Source: Roseivirga sp. UBA6061
GTDB taxonomy: Bacteria; Bacteroidota; Bacteroidia; Cytophagales; Cyclobacteriaceae
Length of the DNA stretch: 64,000 nt
Reading direction: 5' to 3'
Assembly (NCBI GenBank): GCA_002427745.1
Contig: DIYF01000070.1
Location: 1-64,000, forward strand
Part shown: positions 37,519 to 46,980 of the stretch, piece by piece
Numbering within the stretch: position 1 is the stretch's first letter
How the letters are laid out: each line of letters starts with the position of its first letter
Notes under the pieces: model-generated
What the model was told of the DNA's origin: nothing
Database searches by the model: none
Seen by the model: only the letters and a program-made list of their open reading frames with translations
Made by a program: the position numbers and the translations under genes

Positions 37519-38970
37519 CTAGTATACCAGGGGTATCAGGGTTTGGGATAGTATGGCCAGCAGAATGATGGCAATAATGTTGAGAAGAAAGCCTGCCCTG
37601 ATCATTTCCTTCATGCGGATCATACCACTGGAAAACACAATGGCATTGGGAGGGGTCGAGATGGGCATCATAAAAGCATAGCTGGCTGCGAGTGTCACGG
37701 GCAAGGATAAGTGAAGCGGATCAACCCCCATGCTGCCGGCTATTCCCAGTACTACCGGAATAAAAATGACCGTCAGCGCGATATTGCTCATAACTTCCGT
37801 CATAAAGAGCATAAAGGCACATAAACCTATGATCAGTAATAGCTCATTCATTTGACCATTACCGGCAATGGCATCGCCCACTGTCTGAACAATATTGACT
37901 CTTTCCATGGCTCTGGCGAGGGCCATGCCTCCCCCGAATAGCAGAAGTATCCCCCAGGGCAGCCGCTGCGTTGCCTTCCATTCCATTAAGAATTTCCCCT
38001 CTTTCAGTTTCAGGGGGGTAATAAACATCAGGATTCCTCCCCCTATGGCGATGGTGGTGTCATTAAGTACTTTGGTGTCCAGCCAGTTGTTGATACTTCC
38101 GCGCAGAATCCAGGTACAGGCGGTAATGAGGAATATAATGCCTACGATTTTTTCAGCTTTTGATACCGGCCCCAGTTCCCTGATCTGGTCGTTAATTACC
38201 TTGGCAGAAGAGGAGAGTTGGCGAACACCACTGGGGTACAGCACACGGGTCAAAAGGAAATAAGCGATAAAGAGCATCAGGGCGCAAATGGGAAGCCCTA
38301 CTGCCAGGTATCGCGAGAATTCAACCTCATAATTGGCCAGGTCGCTCATAAAGCCTACCCAGGCTACATTGGGAGGCGTACCGATAATGGTGGCAGTGCC
38401 TCCGATGTTGGCGGCATAGGCTATACCGATCATAAGGGCCAGACCAAAGCGTCTTTTGCCCCGGTCGTCTGTACCGGAATCAGTCCCTAAGAGGCTGGTA
38501 ATAGACAGTGCTATCGGCAGCATCATCACAGTAGTGGCCGTATTGCTGATCCACATGCTGATGAACGCAGTGGTAAGCATAAAGCCCAGGATAATACCAT
38601 TAGGGTTGGTGCCTGTAAGCCTGATGAGGTTGAGTGCAATCCGTTTGTGCAGGTTGTGCTCTTCCATCGCCAGCCCCAGCATAAAGCCTCCCATAAACAG
38701 AAAAATGGTAGGGTGTGAATAAGGGGTGGTGGCTTCGCTGATGCTGAAAATCCCGGTTAGCGGGAAGAGCACCATGGGCAGCATAGAAGTTACCGGAATG
38801 GGGGCCGCTTCCGTGATCCACCAGGTGATCATCCAGGCGGCAACGCCTATCACTTTCCATGCGTCATCAGACAGGAGATCTGCCGGAACGAGGACAGGGA
38901 TCAGAAAGAAAAGTAAGGGGCCGAAAAGAAGGCCGAATATTTTAGCGCCCGTGAATTGCGGTTGTTTCAA
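37519..38970 (-). CDS. DASS/SLC13 family sodium-dependent anion (dicarboxylate) transporter
   Basis: A 483-residue protein with about eleven membrane helices and the two inverted-repeat signatures of the VcINDY type: SNTATTVMMLP with GTPPNVAWV in the first half and MSNIALTVIFIPV with STPPNAIVFSSG in the second. By family knowledge it imports dicarboxylates such as succinate or related anions with sodium. It is upstream of the nitroreductase and probably in one transcript with it. Confidence 0.93.
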   Translation of the reverse strand: MKQPQFTGAKIFGLLFGPLLFFLIPVLVPADLLSDDAWKVIGVAAWMITWWITEAAPIPVTSMLPMVLFPLTGIFSISEATTPYSHPTIFLFMGGFMLGLAMEEHNLHKRIALNLIRLTGTNPNGIILGFMLTTAFISMWISNTATTVMMLPIALSITSLLGTDSGTDDRGKRRFGLALMIGIAYAANIGGTATIIGTPPNVAWVGFMSDLANYEVEFSRYLAVGLPICALMLFIAYFLLTRVLYPSGVRQLSSSAKVINDQIRELGPVSKAEKIVGIIFLITACTWILRGSINNWLDTKVLNDTTIAIGGGILMFITPLKLKEGKFLMEWKATQRLPWGILLLFGGGMALARAMERVNIVQTVGDAIAGNGQMNELLLIIGLCAFMLFMTEVMSNIALTVIFIPVVLGIAGSMGVDPLHLSLPVTLAASYAFMMPISTPPNAIVFSSGMIRMKEMIRAGFLLNIIAIILLAILSQTLIPLVY

Positions 38971-39071
38971 AACTTATGGTGATTGAGAAGCTACGAAATT
39001 AACAGTTTCATAATAGGATCGTGAAAAGCTGCTGAAAATTGTGTTGCTAACTTGGCCGAAAACCCCTGATT

Positions 39072-40034
39072 ATGAGACTTTGTCTACACATTTTCCTGCT
39101 GCTCTTCATGGCGCAGCTCACCGTTTCAGGTCAATCTTTGAAGCGTCAGGCTGTGGCTGCCCCGGTTGGGTTTGATTATGCTCCGAAAGAGATCAAAATA
39201 CTCTCCTGGAATGTGGAGCACTTTATTGATCAGCACGATAACCCTTATATCAATAACAGAAGAGAGGACAGCGGGGAGGGCATGGCTGGCAGAGAGGCTC
39301 TTTTGATGAAAGCAATAAGAGCCGCAGATGCTGATATTGTGGTACTACAGGAGTTTGAAAGTGTACAGTACCTGGCAGGTTTGGCGAAAGAACACTTGTC
39401 TGATATGGGGTATCTCTTTTTTGCGGACGCTGAAAGCTACTCCTGGTATATGAATGTGGTCATCATGTCGAAAGTACCCCTGGGCACAATTTATAGCTAC
39501 GGTGCCCTTTATACCCCGGTACCTGGGATTGTCAATGAAGAAGGGCTGGAAGAAACCCAGATCAATATCAATACCCGAATGTGGTCGATTGACGTATTTC
39601 CCAACGCTGCTTATGATTTTGTACTGACAGGGGTACACCTGAAGGCAGGGCGTGGAGAGAGAAATGAACAAATGCGTTTGGGCCAGATTAACTTTCTGAA
39701 AACACAGTTTGCCAGGTTTGTGAAAGAAGACCGGAGAGCCAACCTGCTGATGCTGGGAGATTTTAACTGCATGCCTGATTCGAAAGAGTTCAAGGCTGCT
39801 TTGGCCGGTAAGAAAGGAAACCGGTTTATTGACCCGCTGGCAGGTACGGATATTTATTCTCATCCGTCAAAACAACCTACCCGTAGGATCGACCATATTA
39901 TTGCCAATCAGAACATGATTTCTGAGCTGGTAGCAGGCTCTGTGAAAATAGAAGATTTGTTATCCAGAGAAGAGATGGTGCAGCTGAGTGATCATATGCC
40001 GGTGATGGCAACATTCAGAGCTTCAGACAAATAA
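39072..40034 (+). CDS. secreted endonuclease/exonuclease/phosphatase (EEP) family protein
   Basis: A 320-residue protein with a signal peptide (MRLCLHIFLLLFMAQLTVSG). The EEP core is visible: ILSWNVEHF (Asn), VLQEFESV (catalytic Glu), LTGVHLKAG (His), LMLGDFNCMP (Asp/Asn pair) and LSDHMPVMATF (final Asp-His). Members are Mg-dependent phosphodiesterases acting on nucleic acids, phospholipids or inositol phosphates; secretion argues for a scavenging or extracellular nuclease role. Single gene divergent from the anion transporter. Confidence 0.92.
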   Translation: MRLCLHIFLLLFMAQLTVSGQSLKRQAVAAPVGFDYAPKEIKILSWNVEHFIDQHDNPYINNRREDSGEGMAGREALLMKAIRAADADIVVLQEFESVQYLAGLAKEHLSDMGYLFFADAESYSWYMNVVIMSKVPLGTIYSYGALYTPVPGIVNEEGLEETQININTRMWSIDVFPNAAYDFVLTGVHLKAGRGERNEQMRLGQINFLKTQFARFVKEDRRANLLMLGDFNCMPDSKEFKAALAGKKGNRFIDPLAGTDIYSHPSKQPTRRIDHIIANQNMISELVAGSVKIEDLLSREEMVQLSDHMPVMATFRASDK

Positions 40035-40038
40035 GAAA

Positions 40039-40058
40039 AGGGTGTCTTTCGACACCCT
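40039..40058 (+). terminator. stem-loop after the EEP gene
   Basis: AGGGTGTC-TTTC-GACACCCT begins 5 bases after the stop. It is a perfect stem but is followed by CTCC instead of a T run, so its strength as a terminator is uncertain. Confidence 0.55.
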
Positions 40059-40308
40059 CTCCACTTCAACCTTAAAATACTAAAAACTAACTAACTATAT
40101 CTTAAAACGGATTCTCAAAGAATTTTATTCTGAAAGCTTCCGCTTTTCGTTTCATTTTAGAATTAACTTCTGCAATACTATACAGGGAAAAGGGGGGATT
40201 AGTTTCATAAAATCGGTTAAAATTTTTCCATCTTGGGTTAAAAGGAAGAGAAGGCGGATGTATGGCAAATAAGGTGGCTTACAAACGACAATCAAGTGCT
40301 GTCAATCC
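40059..40308. other. AT-rich intergenic stretch
   Basis: Between the stem-loop and the sucD promoter there is an AT-rich stretch of 250 bases with repeated CTAA words near 40079-40100. I see no gene or RNA structure in it. Confidence 0.4.
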
Positions 40309-40339
40309 TTTGGCGGAGACATATATTGTTCTATTTTTG
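40309..40339 (+). promoter_or_regulatory. promoter of sucD
   Basis: TTTG at 40309-40312 and TATTTTTG at 40332-40339, 19 bases apart, match the Bacteroidota -33/-7 consensus exactly. The start codon is 22 bases further on, at 40362. Confidence 0.8.
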
Positions 40340-40361
40340 CCACGAAATTAAACCTGTAGAA

Positions 40362-41237
40362 ATGAGCGTTCTAGTTAATAAGGATTCCAAGATTATTGTT
40401 CAGGGATTTACCGGATCAGAAGGTACTTTCCATGCCGGCCAGATGATCGATTACGGAACCAATGTGGTGGGAGGAGTAACTCCCGGAAAAGGTGGAAAAG
40501 AGCACCTCGGAAAACCAGTTTTCAACTCTGTAGAGGAGGCTGTTGAAAAGACCGGAGCTGATGTCTCTATCATTTTTGTGCCACCGGCTTTTGCGGCTGA
40601 TGCTATTATGGAAGCAGCTGATGCAGGTATCAAAGTCATCATAGCGATCACCGAAGGTATTCCTGTGAAGGACATGGTGACAGCCAAAGAATATATCAAA
40701 ACCAAAGAGGTTACACTGATAGGCCCTAACTGTCCGGGTGTAATCACTCCGGATGAAGCTAAAGTAGGTATCATGCCTGGCTTTGTATTCAAGAAAGGGC
40801 GTGTAGGTCTCGTTTCTAAATCAGGAACGCTTACTTATGAAGCTGCCGACCAGCTGGCTAAAGCAGGCTTGGGTATTTCTACCGCTATTGGTATTGGTGG
40901 TGACCCGATCATAGGTACACCTACCAAGCAGGCAGTACAGTTATTGATGGAAGACCCAGAAACCGATGCTATCGTAATGATCGGTGAGATTGGTGGTAAC
41001 TACGAAGCCCTGGCCGCTGACTATATCAAGAGTACCGGAAATGCCAAACCGGTTGTAGGCTTTATTGCTGGTCAGACAGCGCCTCCCGGCAGAAGAATGG
41101 GGCATGCCGGTGCCATCATTGGTGGAGCTGAAGATACAGCTGAGGCCAAAATGAAGATTATGGCAGAGTGCGGTATTCATGTAGTGCAGTCTCCGGCAGA
41201 CATCGGAGAGACCATGGCGAAAGTACTGAATGGCTGA
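40362..41237 (+). CDS. sucD: succinate-CoA ligase (ADP/GDP-forming) alpha subunit
   Basis: 291 residues from the ATG at 40362; an open frame extends 22 residues further but crosses the promoter. It has the CoA-binding Rossmann start [29 protein letters not shown], and the phosphohistidine loop GHAGAIIGG near residue 248. With SucC it makes ATP or GTP from succinyl-CoA in the TCA cycle. The beta-subunit gene is not adjacent, as usual in Bacteroidota. It is a single-gene transcript with a strong promoter and terminator, and it is metabolically next to the mutase encoded at 1.8-5 kb. Confidence 0.97.
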   Translation: MSVLVNKDSKIIVQGFTGSEGTFHAGQMIDYGTNVVGGVTPGKGGKEHLGKPVFNSVEEAVEKTGADVSIIFVPPAFAADAIMEAADAGIKVIIAITEGIPVKDMVTAKEYIKTKEVTLIGPNCPGVITPDEAKVGIMPGFVFKKGRVGLVSKSGTLTYEAADQLAKAGLGISTAIGIGGDPIIGTPTKQAVQLLMEDPETDAIVMIGEIGGNYEALAADYIKSTGNAKPVVGFIAGQTAPPGRRMGHAGAIIGGAEDTAEAKMKIMAECGIHVVQSPADIGETMAKVLNG

Positions 41238-41261
41238 TCATTGCCATTTCCAGGAAATACG

Positions 41262-41287
41262 AAGACCGGCTTGCCGGTCTTTTTTTA
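41262..41287 (+). terminator. Rho-independent terminator of sucD
   Basis: AAGACCGGC-TT-GCCGGTCTT followed by a T run, 24 bases after the sucD stop. Confidence 0.93.
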
Positions 41288-41294
41288 TGGCTTC

Positions 41295-41328
41295 AAAAAA
41301 ATTAAGGCGCTGCCATCTGCAACGCCTT
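41295..41328 (-). terminator. orphan Rho-independent terminator on the minus strand
   Basis: Read on the minus strand, AAGGCGTTGC pairs with GGCAGCGCCTT around a five-base loop and is followed by AA and seven T (plus-strand A run at 41295-41301). The rny operon has its own terminator at 41524-41560, about 200 bases earlier, so this one has no gene directly in front of it. Confidence 0.75.
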
Positions 41329-41523
41329 TCCAATTAAATCAACCCTGCTGGTACAGGGCTCCACTACACAAACTCGACAATCACTGAGTTTAAACTATTA
41401 ACTAACCAAACTACTTTGGTAAAGCTCGGTAGTATAGCCATGCCATAACATACCGGAATCAGGGTATTTTGGCTCATCGTAAATGAGGATAGGAGAGATT
41501 CTTTATCGTACAGGCCACAAATA
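41329..41523 (-). ncRNA. candidate small RNA between two minus-strand terminators
   Basis: About 195 bases without a convincing open frame lie between the rny terminator and a second strong minus-strand terminator. A further stem (CCCTG/CAGGG at 41343-41358) sits just before that terminator. I saw no full TAnnTTTG promoter, though TCTATTTG near 41517-41524 (minus strand) is one mismatch away. It could equally be a long 3' untranslated region made by read-through of the first terminator. I cannot assign it to a known RNA family. Confidence 0.3.
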
Positions 41524-41560
41524 GAAAAGGCTGGTTTCAAACCTTGAAACCAGCCTTTTC
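41524..41560 (-). terminator. Rho-independent terminator of rny
   Basis: GAAAAGGCTGGTTTCAA at 41524-41540 pairs perfectly with its complement at 41544-41560 around a three-base loop; A and T runs at both feet make it usable from either side. It is 25 bases after the rny stop. Confidence 0.85.
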
Positions 41561-41585
41561 ATTGCTGAATTATTTGATGCAGCGG

Positions 41586-43151
41586 CTATTTGGCGTAGTT
41601 CACGGCACGCATCTCTCTGATCACCGTTACTTTGATTTGCCCCGGATACTGCATGTCCTTCTCGATCTTCTGCGAAATATCAAAAGATAACTGTCCGGCC
41701 TGAATGTCTGTTACATGCTCGGCATCTACCAGTACGCGCAGCTCACGACCTGCCTGAATAGCGTAGCACTTATTCACTCCGTCAAAATCAAGGGCCAGTG
41801 CTTCCAGTTCTTTCAGTCGCTTGATGTAAGACTCCATTACCTCTCTTCTGGCTCCTGGCCTTGCACCTGATATAGCATCACAGGCTTGCACCAGAGCAGA
41901 AATCATAGAGGTCATTTCTATCTCATCGTGGTGAGCCCCTATGGCATTGCACACCTCAGGGTGTTCCTTATATTTCTTGGCCAGTTCCATTCCCAGCAGT
42001 GCGTGAGGCATCTCTGGTTCTTCAGGCCATACTTTACCGATATCGTGCAGGAGAGCAGCTCTTTTGGCCCTCTTAGGATTAAGACCCAGTTCGGAAGCCA
42101 TAGTAGCACAAAGTCTGGCTACTTCTCTTGAGTGTTGAAGCAGGTTCTGACCATAAGAAGAGCGGAATCTCATGCGACCTACCATCTTGATCAGCTCAGG
42201 ATGCAGACCGTGAATACCCAGGTCAATCACTGTTCTTTCTCCGATTTCAGAAATTTCCTCCTCAATATTTTTAGTGGTCTTGGTTACGATCTCCTCAATA
42301 CGGGCAGGGTGAATTCTGCCATCCGCAACCAGCCTGTGCAACGAGAGCCTGGCAATTTCACGTCTCACAGGATCAAAGCCTGAGATAATAATGGCTTCCG
42401 GGGTATCGTCCACTACAATCTCAACACCTGTGGCTGCCTCCAGAGCTCTGATATTTCTACCCTCACGGCCAATAATTTTCCCTTTTACGTCATCGCTTTC
42501 AATGTTGAAAATCGAGACACAATTCTCAATAGCATGTTCTGTAGCGGTGCGTTGTATAGATTCTATAACGATCTTTTTAGCCTCCTTGGCTCCGGTGAGT
42601 TTCGCCTCGTCAATAATGTCCTTGATCAGAGCTGAGGCTTTAGATTCTGCCTCGTCTTTCAATGTTTCAATCAGTTGTTCCCTGGCTTCATCTGCCGAAA
42701 GCTGTGCCACCTTTTCGAGGGCTTTTACCTTCTCATGTACTTTGGCTTCCAGGTCATCTTTGCGCTTGCGCACGATTTCCAACTGGGCTTCCACATTTTC
42801 TTTGAGGCTGTCAAGTTCTGCCTCTTTGCGCTTGGATTGCTCCAGTTGCTTTGACAGGTTTGATTCACGTTGTCTCAGCTTATTTTCGTTGCTGATGATC
42901 TGATTTTTTTTGCGATTGGTTTCCTCTTCAAACTCTGATTTCAGTTTGAGAAACTTCTCTTTTGCCTCAAGAATACGGTCTTTTTTGATGGTTTCGGCAG
43001 TGAGTTCTGCCTCTTTGATGATTAGTTTAGCTTTTTCCTCCTGTTCCTGAACGGTTTTTTGATTAAGCTTTTGAAGCATAATCCGTCCTATGAATACTCC
43101 GACTGCAAGTGCTGCGACTCCAACTCCGAGTGTCACGATATAATCTCCCAT
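41586..43151 (-). CDS. rny: ribonuclease Y
   Basis: A 521-residue protein of normal length. It has an N-terminal membrane anchor ([20 protein letters not shown]), a long charged coiled coil (about 30-200), a KH domain with [20 protein letters not shown], and an HD domain with [10 protein letters not shown] near residue 367. RNase Y is a membrane-bound endonuclease that starts mRNA decay. It follows zapA by 57 bases and is the last gene of pheT - coiled coil - zapA - rny. Confidence 0.97.
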   Translation of the reverse strand: MGDYIVTLGVGVAALAVGVFIGRIMLQKLNQKTVQEQEEKAKLIIKEAELTAETIKKDRILEAKEKFLKLKSEFEEETNRKKNQIISNENKLRQRESNLSKQLEQSKRKEAELDSLKENVEAQLEIVRKRKDDLEAKVHEKVKALEKVAQLSADEAREQLIETLKDEAESKASALIKDIIDEAKLTGAKEAKKIVIESIQRTATEHAIENCVSIFNIESDDVKGKIIGREGRNIRALEAATGVEIVVDDTPEAIIISGFDPVRREIARLSLHRLVADGRIHPARIEEIVTKTTKNIEEEISEIGERTVIDLGIHGLHPELIKMVGRMRFRSSYGQNLLQHSREVARLCATMASELGLNPKRAKRAALLHDIGKVWPEEPEMPHALLGMELAKKYKEHPEVCNAIGAHHDEIEMTSMISALVQACDAISGARPGARREVMESYIKRLKELEALALDFDGVNKCYAIQAGRELRVLVDAEHVTDIQAGQLSFDISQKIEKDMQYPGQIKVTVIREMRAVNYAK

Positions 43152-43208
43152 AAGTATATATGCGCAGATTGGGAAGAAAAGCGAAACCGAAACGATTTAA
43201 GGGGGTAA

Positions 43209-43499
43209 TCAGGAGAGGGCAGAGGCAATCAGGTTGGTGAGCTGATCAAGCTGATCTTCGGCAGTGCTATCGATTGCGCCAATCTCTTCTTCCGATTTCA
43301 TTTTCGAAACAAGGCAATCAAAGGCTACCATGGCCAGTAAATCTTCTTTATCGTCTATACCAAATTGCTCTCTATAGGTTTTTATTTTTTCATTTATTTG
43401 CTTACTCGCATTTCGTACCCGTTGTTCCTCCTCAGGCTTCACTTTCATGGGGTACTCTCTGTCTCCTATTTTTATTTTTATTGATAGAATGTCAACCAT
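43209..43499 (-). CDS. zapA: cell division protein ZapA
   Basis: A 96-residue ZapA: the beta-alpha N-terminus LSIKIKIGDREYPMKV, then an EEQRVRNASKQINEKI helix and a C-terminal coiled coil. ZapA stabilises and cross-links FtsZ filaments at mid-cell. It lies 9 bases downstream of the small coiled-coil gene, which suggests the two division-type proteins are used together. Confidence 0.92.
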   Translation of the reverse strand: MVDILSIKIKIGDREYPMKVKPEEEQRVRNASKQINEKIKTYREQFGIDDKEDLLAMVAFDCLVSKMKSEEEIGAIDSTAEDQLDQLTNLIASALS

Positions 43500-43508
43500 A
43501 AAAAAGAG

Positions 43509-43805
43509 TTATTGGCTCAAGTGAGCGATACATCTATCTATTTCCTTAATGTACTCGTTTAATTTATATTTCAGCTCAGCGGATTCTTCCTTTTCCACTG
43601 TTGTGTTTGATACAATTTTAGTGATTTTGTCCTGATTTTGAAAATCAGCTAATTGGCCACCAAGCGACTCTACTTCCGCTTTTAGCTTTGAATTTTGAGA
43701 GATCAGATCCTGGTTTTCACGCTTCAGACGCTGATGAGCATCGACCAAAGCCATCGATTGCTTTTGGAGCCCTTTGAGTTTTTCAGCAAGTCTGAGTTTA
43801 TCCAT
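43509..43805 (-). CDS. small coiled-coil protein, possible ZapB-like division factor
   Basis: A 98-residue, almost wholly helical protein with heptad-like text (LVDAHQRLKRENQDLISQNS) and a short C-terminal helix. Its ATG overlaps the TAA of pheT by one base (TAATG). I know no named family. Size, coiled coil and placement directly before zapA suggest a ZapB-like partner, but this is inference. Confidence 0.7.
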   Translation of the reverse strand: MDKLRLAEKLKGLQKQSMALVDAHQRLKRENQDLISQNSKLKAEVESLGGQLADFQNQDKITKIVSNTTVEKEESAELKYKLNEYIKEIDRCIAHLSQ

Positions 43806-46219
43806 TATTTTCTGATGATTGCGCCCAATTCTCTTTCAAAGCCTCCCATTAATTTTTTCATGGTCTTGTCGATTACCTTATCTGTCAGGGTTTTTTCCTG
43901 ATCCTGCAGATAAAAGCTCACAGCATAGGCTTTCTGATTCTCGTCTATTTTATCTCCCTCATACACATCAAAAACATTGATGCGATTCACGAGATTACGC
44001 TCGTATTTCAGGGTAAGTTTCCTAATGTCTTCAAATTTGGTGGATTTATCAATAACCAATGATAAATCCCGCTTCACTTCAGGAAATTTCGAGAGAGGTT
44101 TATAAGTAAATTCGGTTTGATACAATTTGCAGAGGTAAGTCCAGTCGATGTCAGCATAAAATACTTCGGCTTTTACATCGGCTTTTTTTGCCTGGCCGGC
44201 ATTCACCTTGCCCAAGTGTGCGAGCGGTTTCTTATTCACGCTGATGGTGATACCATAGCCAAAGAGATCGCTCTCTACGTCAGTACTGTCATATTGGGTG
44301 ATACCGAATTTGTTCAGCAGCCTCAATACCATGCCTGAAAGGTCGTGGAAATGCACAGGCCTTTTGTCTTCCAGCCAATGCTCTCCGCTATTCTCTCCCG
44401 TCATGAATAGCGCCAGGCGGGCACGCTCTACATACTTCCCGTTGATCAGGTGGTAAGTAGCTCCGAATTCGAACAGAGACAGGTTTTGCTGTCTGCGCTT
44501 TACATTCCGGTCTATTACCTCAAGTCCGTGAAACAACAGGTCTTGTCGCAGTACATTCAGATCTTCGCTCAGATAATTGAGAATATGTACGTTTTCTTCC
44601 TCATTGATAGAATTAATCTCTTTTGAGTAACCATCCTTCGTAAGGGAGTTGGTAACAATTTCGTTGAAACCGGCTCCGGCCAGTAGTCGGGTAGTTTCTT
44701 TTTGAATATTGTCAGGGTCTTTCTGCGTGAATTCAGAAAGGAAGCTGCTACTCAGGTGCTCGTCAATGGTGATATTATTAAGACCGTAAATCCTCAGAAT
44801 CTCCTCCACAATATCAGCTTCTCTTTGTACATCTACACGGTAAGGTGGTACAATCGCCCTGAAGCCTTCGTCTGTGATATCAGTTAGCTCTATATCCAGG
44901 CCTGTGAGAATTTCTGAAATCCTTTCATTTCCTATCTCCTGACCAATCAGTCGGGTGATATTGGCATACTTTACGTCTACTTCAAAGTTTGCGATGGGCT
45001 CGGGGTATATATCACTGATTTCTGAAGATACCTTTCCACCGGCCAGTTCTTTGATAAGTAAGGCTGCATATTTGAGTGCATAAACCGTAATATTAGGATC
45101 TGTACCCCGCTCGTAACGGAAAGAAGCATCCGTTTTTAGCTGATGTATCTGAGCAGTTTTTCTGACATAGGCAGGTGAAAAGTAAGCACTTTCAAGAAAC
45201 ACGCTGGTGGTGCTGTCTTTCACGCCTGATTTGGTGCCTCCGAAAACTCCCGCTATGCACATGCCTTCTTCGCTATTGCAAATCATCAGGTCACGAGCTG
45301 TCAGACTTCTTTCTTTTTCGTCCAGTGTGGTGAACTTACTACCCTCAGGCAGGGTCTTGACAATTACTTTGTCTCCCGTGATGGCATCAGCATCAAAGGC
45401 ATGCATGGGTTGACCCAGGCTATGTAATACATAGTTGGTGATATCAACCACATTGTTGGTAGGGTTGATGCCAATGGCCTGGAGTCTTCTCTTGAGCCAG
45501 TCCGGTGATTCTTTCACAGTTACATCCGTCATCGTTAAGGATGAGTACCGTGGGCAGGCTTCTGTATTCTCTATTGAAACGGGTATGTTTCTGTCGTGAT
45601 TGTCCACAGCAAAGGCATCTACGGAGGGCAGGCTCAGTTTCCTGTTCAGCAGAACCTTCAGATCCCTGGCAACTCCTACGTGAGAGGCACCATCAGCCCG
45701 GTTGGGGGTCAGGCCTATTTCGATCACCTGGTCTGATTCCAGCTCAAAGTGTTTGGCAGCGGGGGTGCCATTGGGCAGGTCGGTGTCCAGTATCATAATG
45801 CCGTCATGAGAATCCCCCAGCCCTATCTCGTCTTCGGCACAGATCATTCCCTGTGATGCTTCACCACGGATTTTTGCTTTTTTGATTACAAAAGGCTCAT
45901 GTCCGGAAGGGTAGAGTTTGGCGCCTACTGTAGCAACTACCACTTTTTGTCCTGCAGCTACATTGGGAGCTCCACAAACAATGGGTGAAGGTTCACCTGT
46001 ACCGATATCCACGGTAGTAACACTGAGTTTATCGGCATTAGGGTGTTTGTCGCAGGTCAGTACCTCACCGATGACAAGGCCTTGCAAACCACCGGGTACT
46101 GCGTCTACTTCCTCAAGTCCTTCTACTTCCAGACCAGAAGCTGTGAGTAGGTCTGAAATCTCTTCTGTAGACTCATTCAGACTGATATAATCGTTTAACC
46201 AATTCAGGGAAATCTTCAT
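43805..46219 (-). CDS. pheT: phenylalanyl-tRNA synthetase beta subunit
   Basis: An 804-residue bacterial PheT of normal length: the OB-fold tRNA-binding domain (about 40-150, LVIGEVLTCDKHPNADKL), B3/B4 editing domain (about 210-390), B5 domain (about 400-480), a catalytic-like core and a C-terminal ferredoxin-like anticodon domain (FPEVKRDLSLVIDKST). It pairs with PheS, which is not in this window. A minus-strand TATTTTTG at 46259-46266 is a fitting -7 element, with no clear -33. Confidence 0.97.
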   Translation of the reverse strand: MKISLNWLNDYISLNESTEEISDLLTASGLEVEGLEEVDAVPGGLQGLVIGEVLTCDKHPNADKLSVTTVDIGTGEPSPIVCGAPNVAAGQKVVVATVGAKLYPSGHEPFVIKKAKIRGEASQGMICAEDEIGLGDSHDGIMILDTDLPNGTPAAKHFELESDQVIEIGLTPNRADGASHVGVARDLKVLLNRKLSLPSVDAFAVDNHDRNIPVSIENTEACPRYSSLTMTDVTVKESPDWLKRRLQAIGINPTNNVVDITNYVLHSLGQPMHAFDADAITGDKVIVKTLPEGSKFTTLDEKERSLTARDLMICNSEEGMCIAGVFGGTKSGVKDSTTSVFLESAYFSPAYVRKTAQIHQLKTDASFRYERGTDPNITVYALKYAALLIKELAGGKVSSEISDIYPEPIANFEVDVKYANITRLIGQEIGNERISEILTGLDIELTDITDEGFRAIVPPYRVDVQREADIVEEILRIYGLNNITIDEHLSSSFLSEFTQKDPDNIQKETTRLLAGAGFNEIVTNSLTKDGYSKEINSINEEENVHILNYLSEDLNVLRQDLLFHGLEVIDRNVKRRQQNLSLFEFGATYHLINGKYVERARLALFMTGENSGEHWLEDKRPVHFHDLSGMVLRLLNKFGITQYDSTDVESDLFGYGITISVNKKPLAHLGKVNAGQAKKADVKAEVFYADIDWTYLCKLYQTEFTYKPLSKFPEVKRDLSLVIDKSTKFEDIRKLTLKYERNLVNRINVFDVYEGDKIDENQKAYAVSFYLQDQEKTLTDKVIDKTMKKLMGGFERELGAIIRK

Positions 46220-46292
46220 GTGCTTGTATTCTTTGGCCCGGCTTTTTTAGCGCGAGGGCAAAAATAAGGATTTAAGTATTGGATTAAGAGGC

Positions 46293-46910
46293 TTAAAGTT
46301 CTTTATACAACTTTTCACCAGCCTCGATGGCTACCGTCATCAGGTTTTCCCTGGGAGGAATAGGGCAGCTGTATTCATCGTTAAAGTGACAGAAGGGGGT
46401 GTAGGCCATGTTAAAATCTATGGTGATGGCATTTGTACTACTTCTGGGTACATCAATGTAGCGGCCACCTCCATAGGTGGTTTCTCCGCTTGTGTCATCA
46501 GCAAACATCAGCGAGAGCTTGTTTGGGTTGTTTTCCTCCCAGTCCAGATAAAGCAAAAGCTTCTGCGCTTTACCATCCAGTTCAAATTCTGCATAGCCGT
46601 AGGGGATGTACTTCTTTGATTCACCGGTGGTAGTAGGAATGAAAACGGGCTGCTTTCGCTGAATACGTGTAAGCTTTGCCAGTATTTTATACTCCTCCTT
46701 TACCGGGTAGTATTTCAGGTTGGTAAAGGTTTTTCTGTCTTCTTCTGAAAGCGGAGAACTTGAAGAAATCATATAGCCGTTTCTGGTTTTACGATCTTCT
46801 TCCACTCTGGCAATGTACTCATCTGTGCCTTCGCCAACACTCAGAAAATTGATTATCGTAATGGCTACTATCGCAACGATCAGTACTACGAATATCTTTT
46901 GTCTTCCCAT
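46293..46910 (-). CDS. DUF1684 protein with N-terminal membrane anchor
   Basis: A 205-residue protein with a single N-terminal helix (IFVVLIVAIVAITIINFLS). The rest fits DUF1684: YIPYGYAEFELDG, LYLDWEENNP, DFNMAYTPFCHFND, and the signature CPIPPRENLMTVAIEAGEK. The family is common and its role is unknown. A -7-like TAAATTTG (minus strand) lies at 46927-46934, 17 bases from the start. Confidence 0.88.
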   Translation of the reverse strand: MGRQKIFVVLIVAIVAITIINFLSVGEGTDEYIARVEEDRKTRNGYMISSSSPLSEEDRKTFTNLKYYPVKEEYKILAKLTRIQRKQPVFIPTTTGESKKYIPYGYAEFELDGKAQKLLLYLDWEENNPNKLSLMFADDTSGETTYGGGRYIDVPRSSTNAITIDFNMAYTPFCHFNDEYSCPIPPRENLMTVAIEAGEKLYKEL

Positions 46911-46980
46911 GCCATTAGGTTTTGGGCAAATTTAAGGCATAGGAGCTATTTAGAAGAATAAAATCAGGGCTTCTTTGCGG

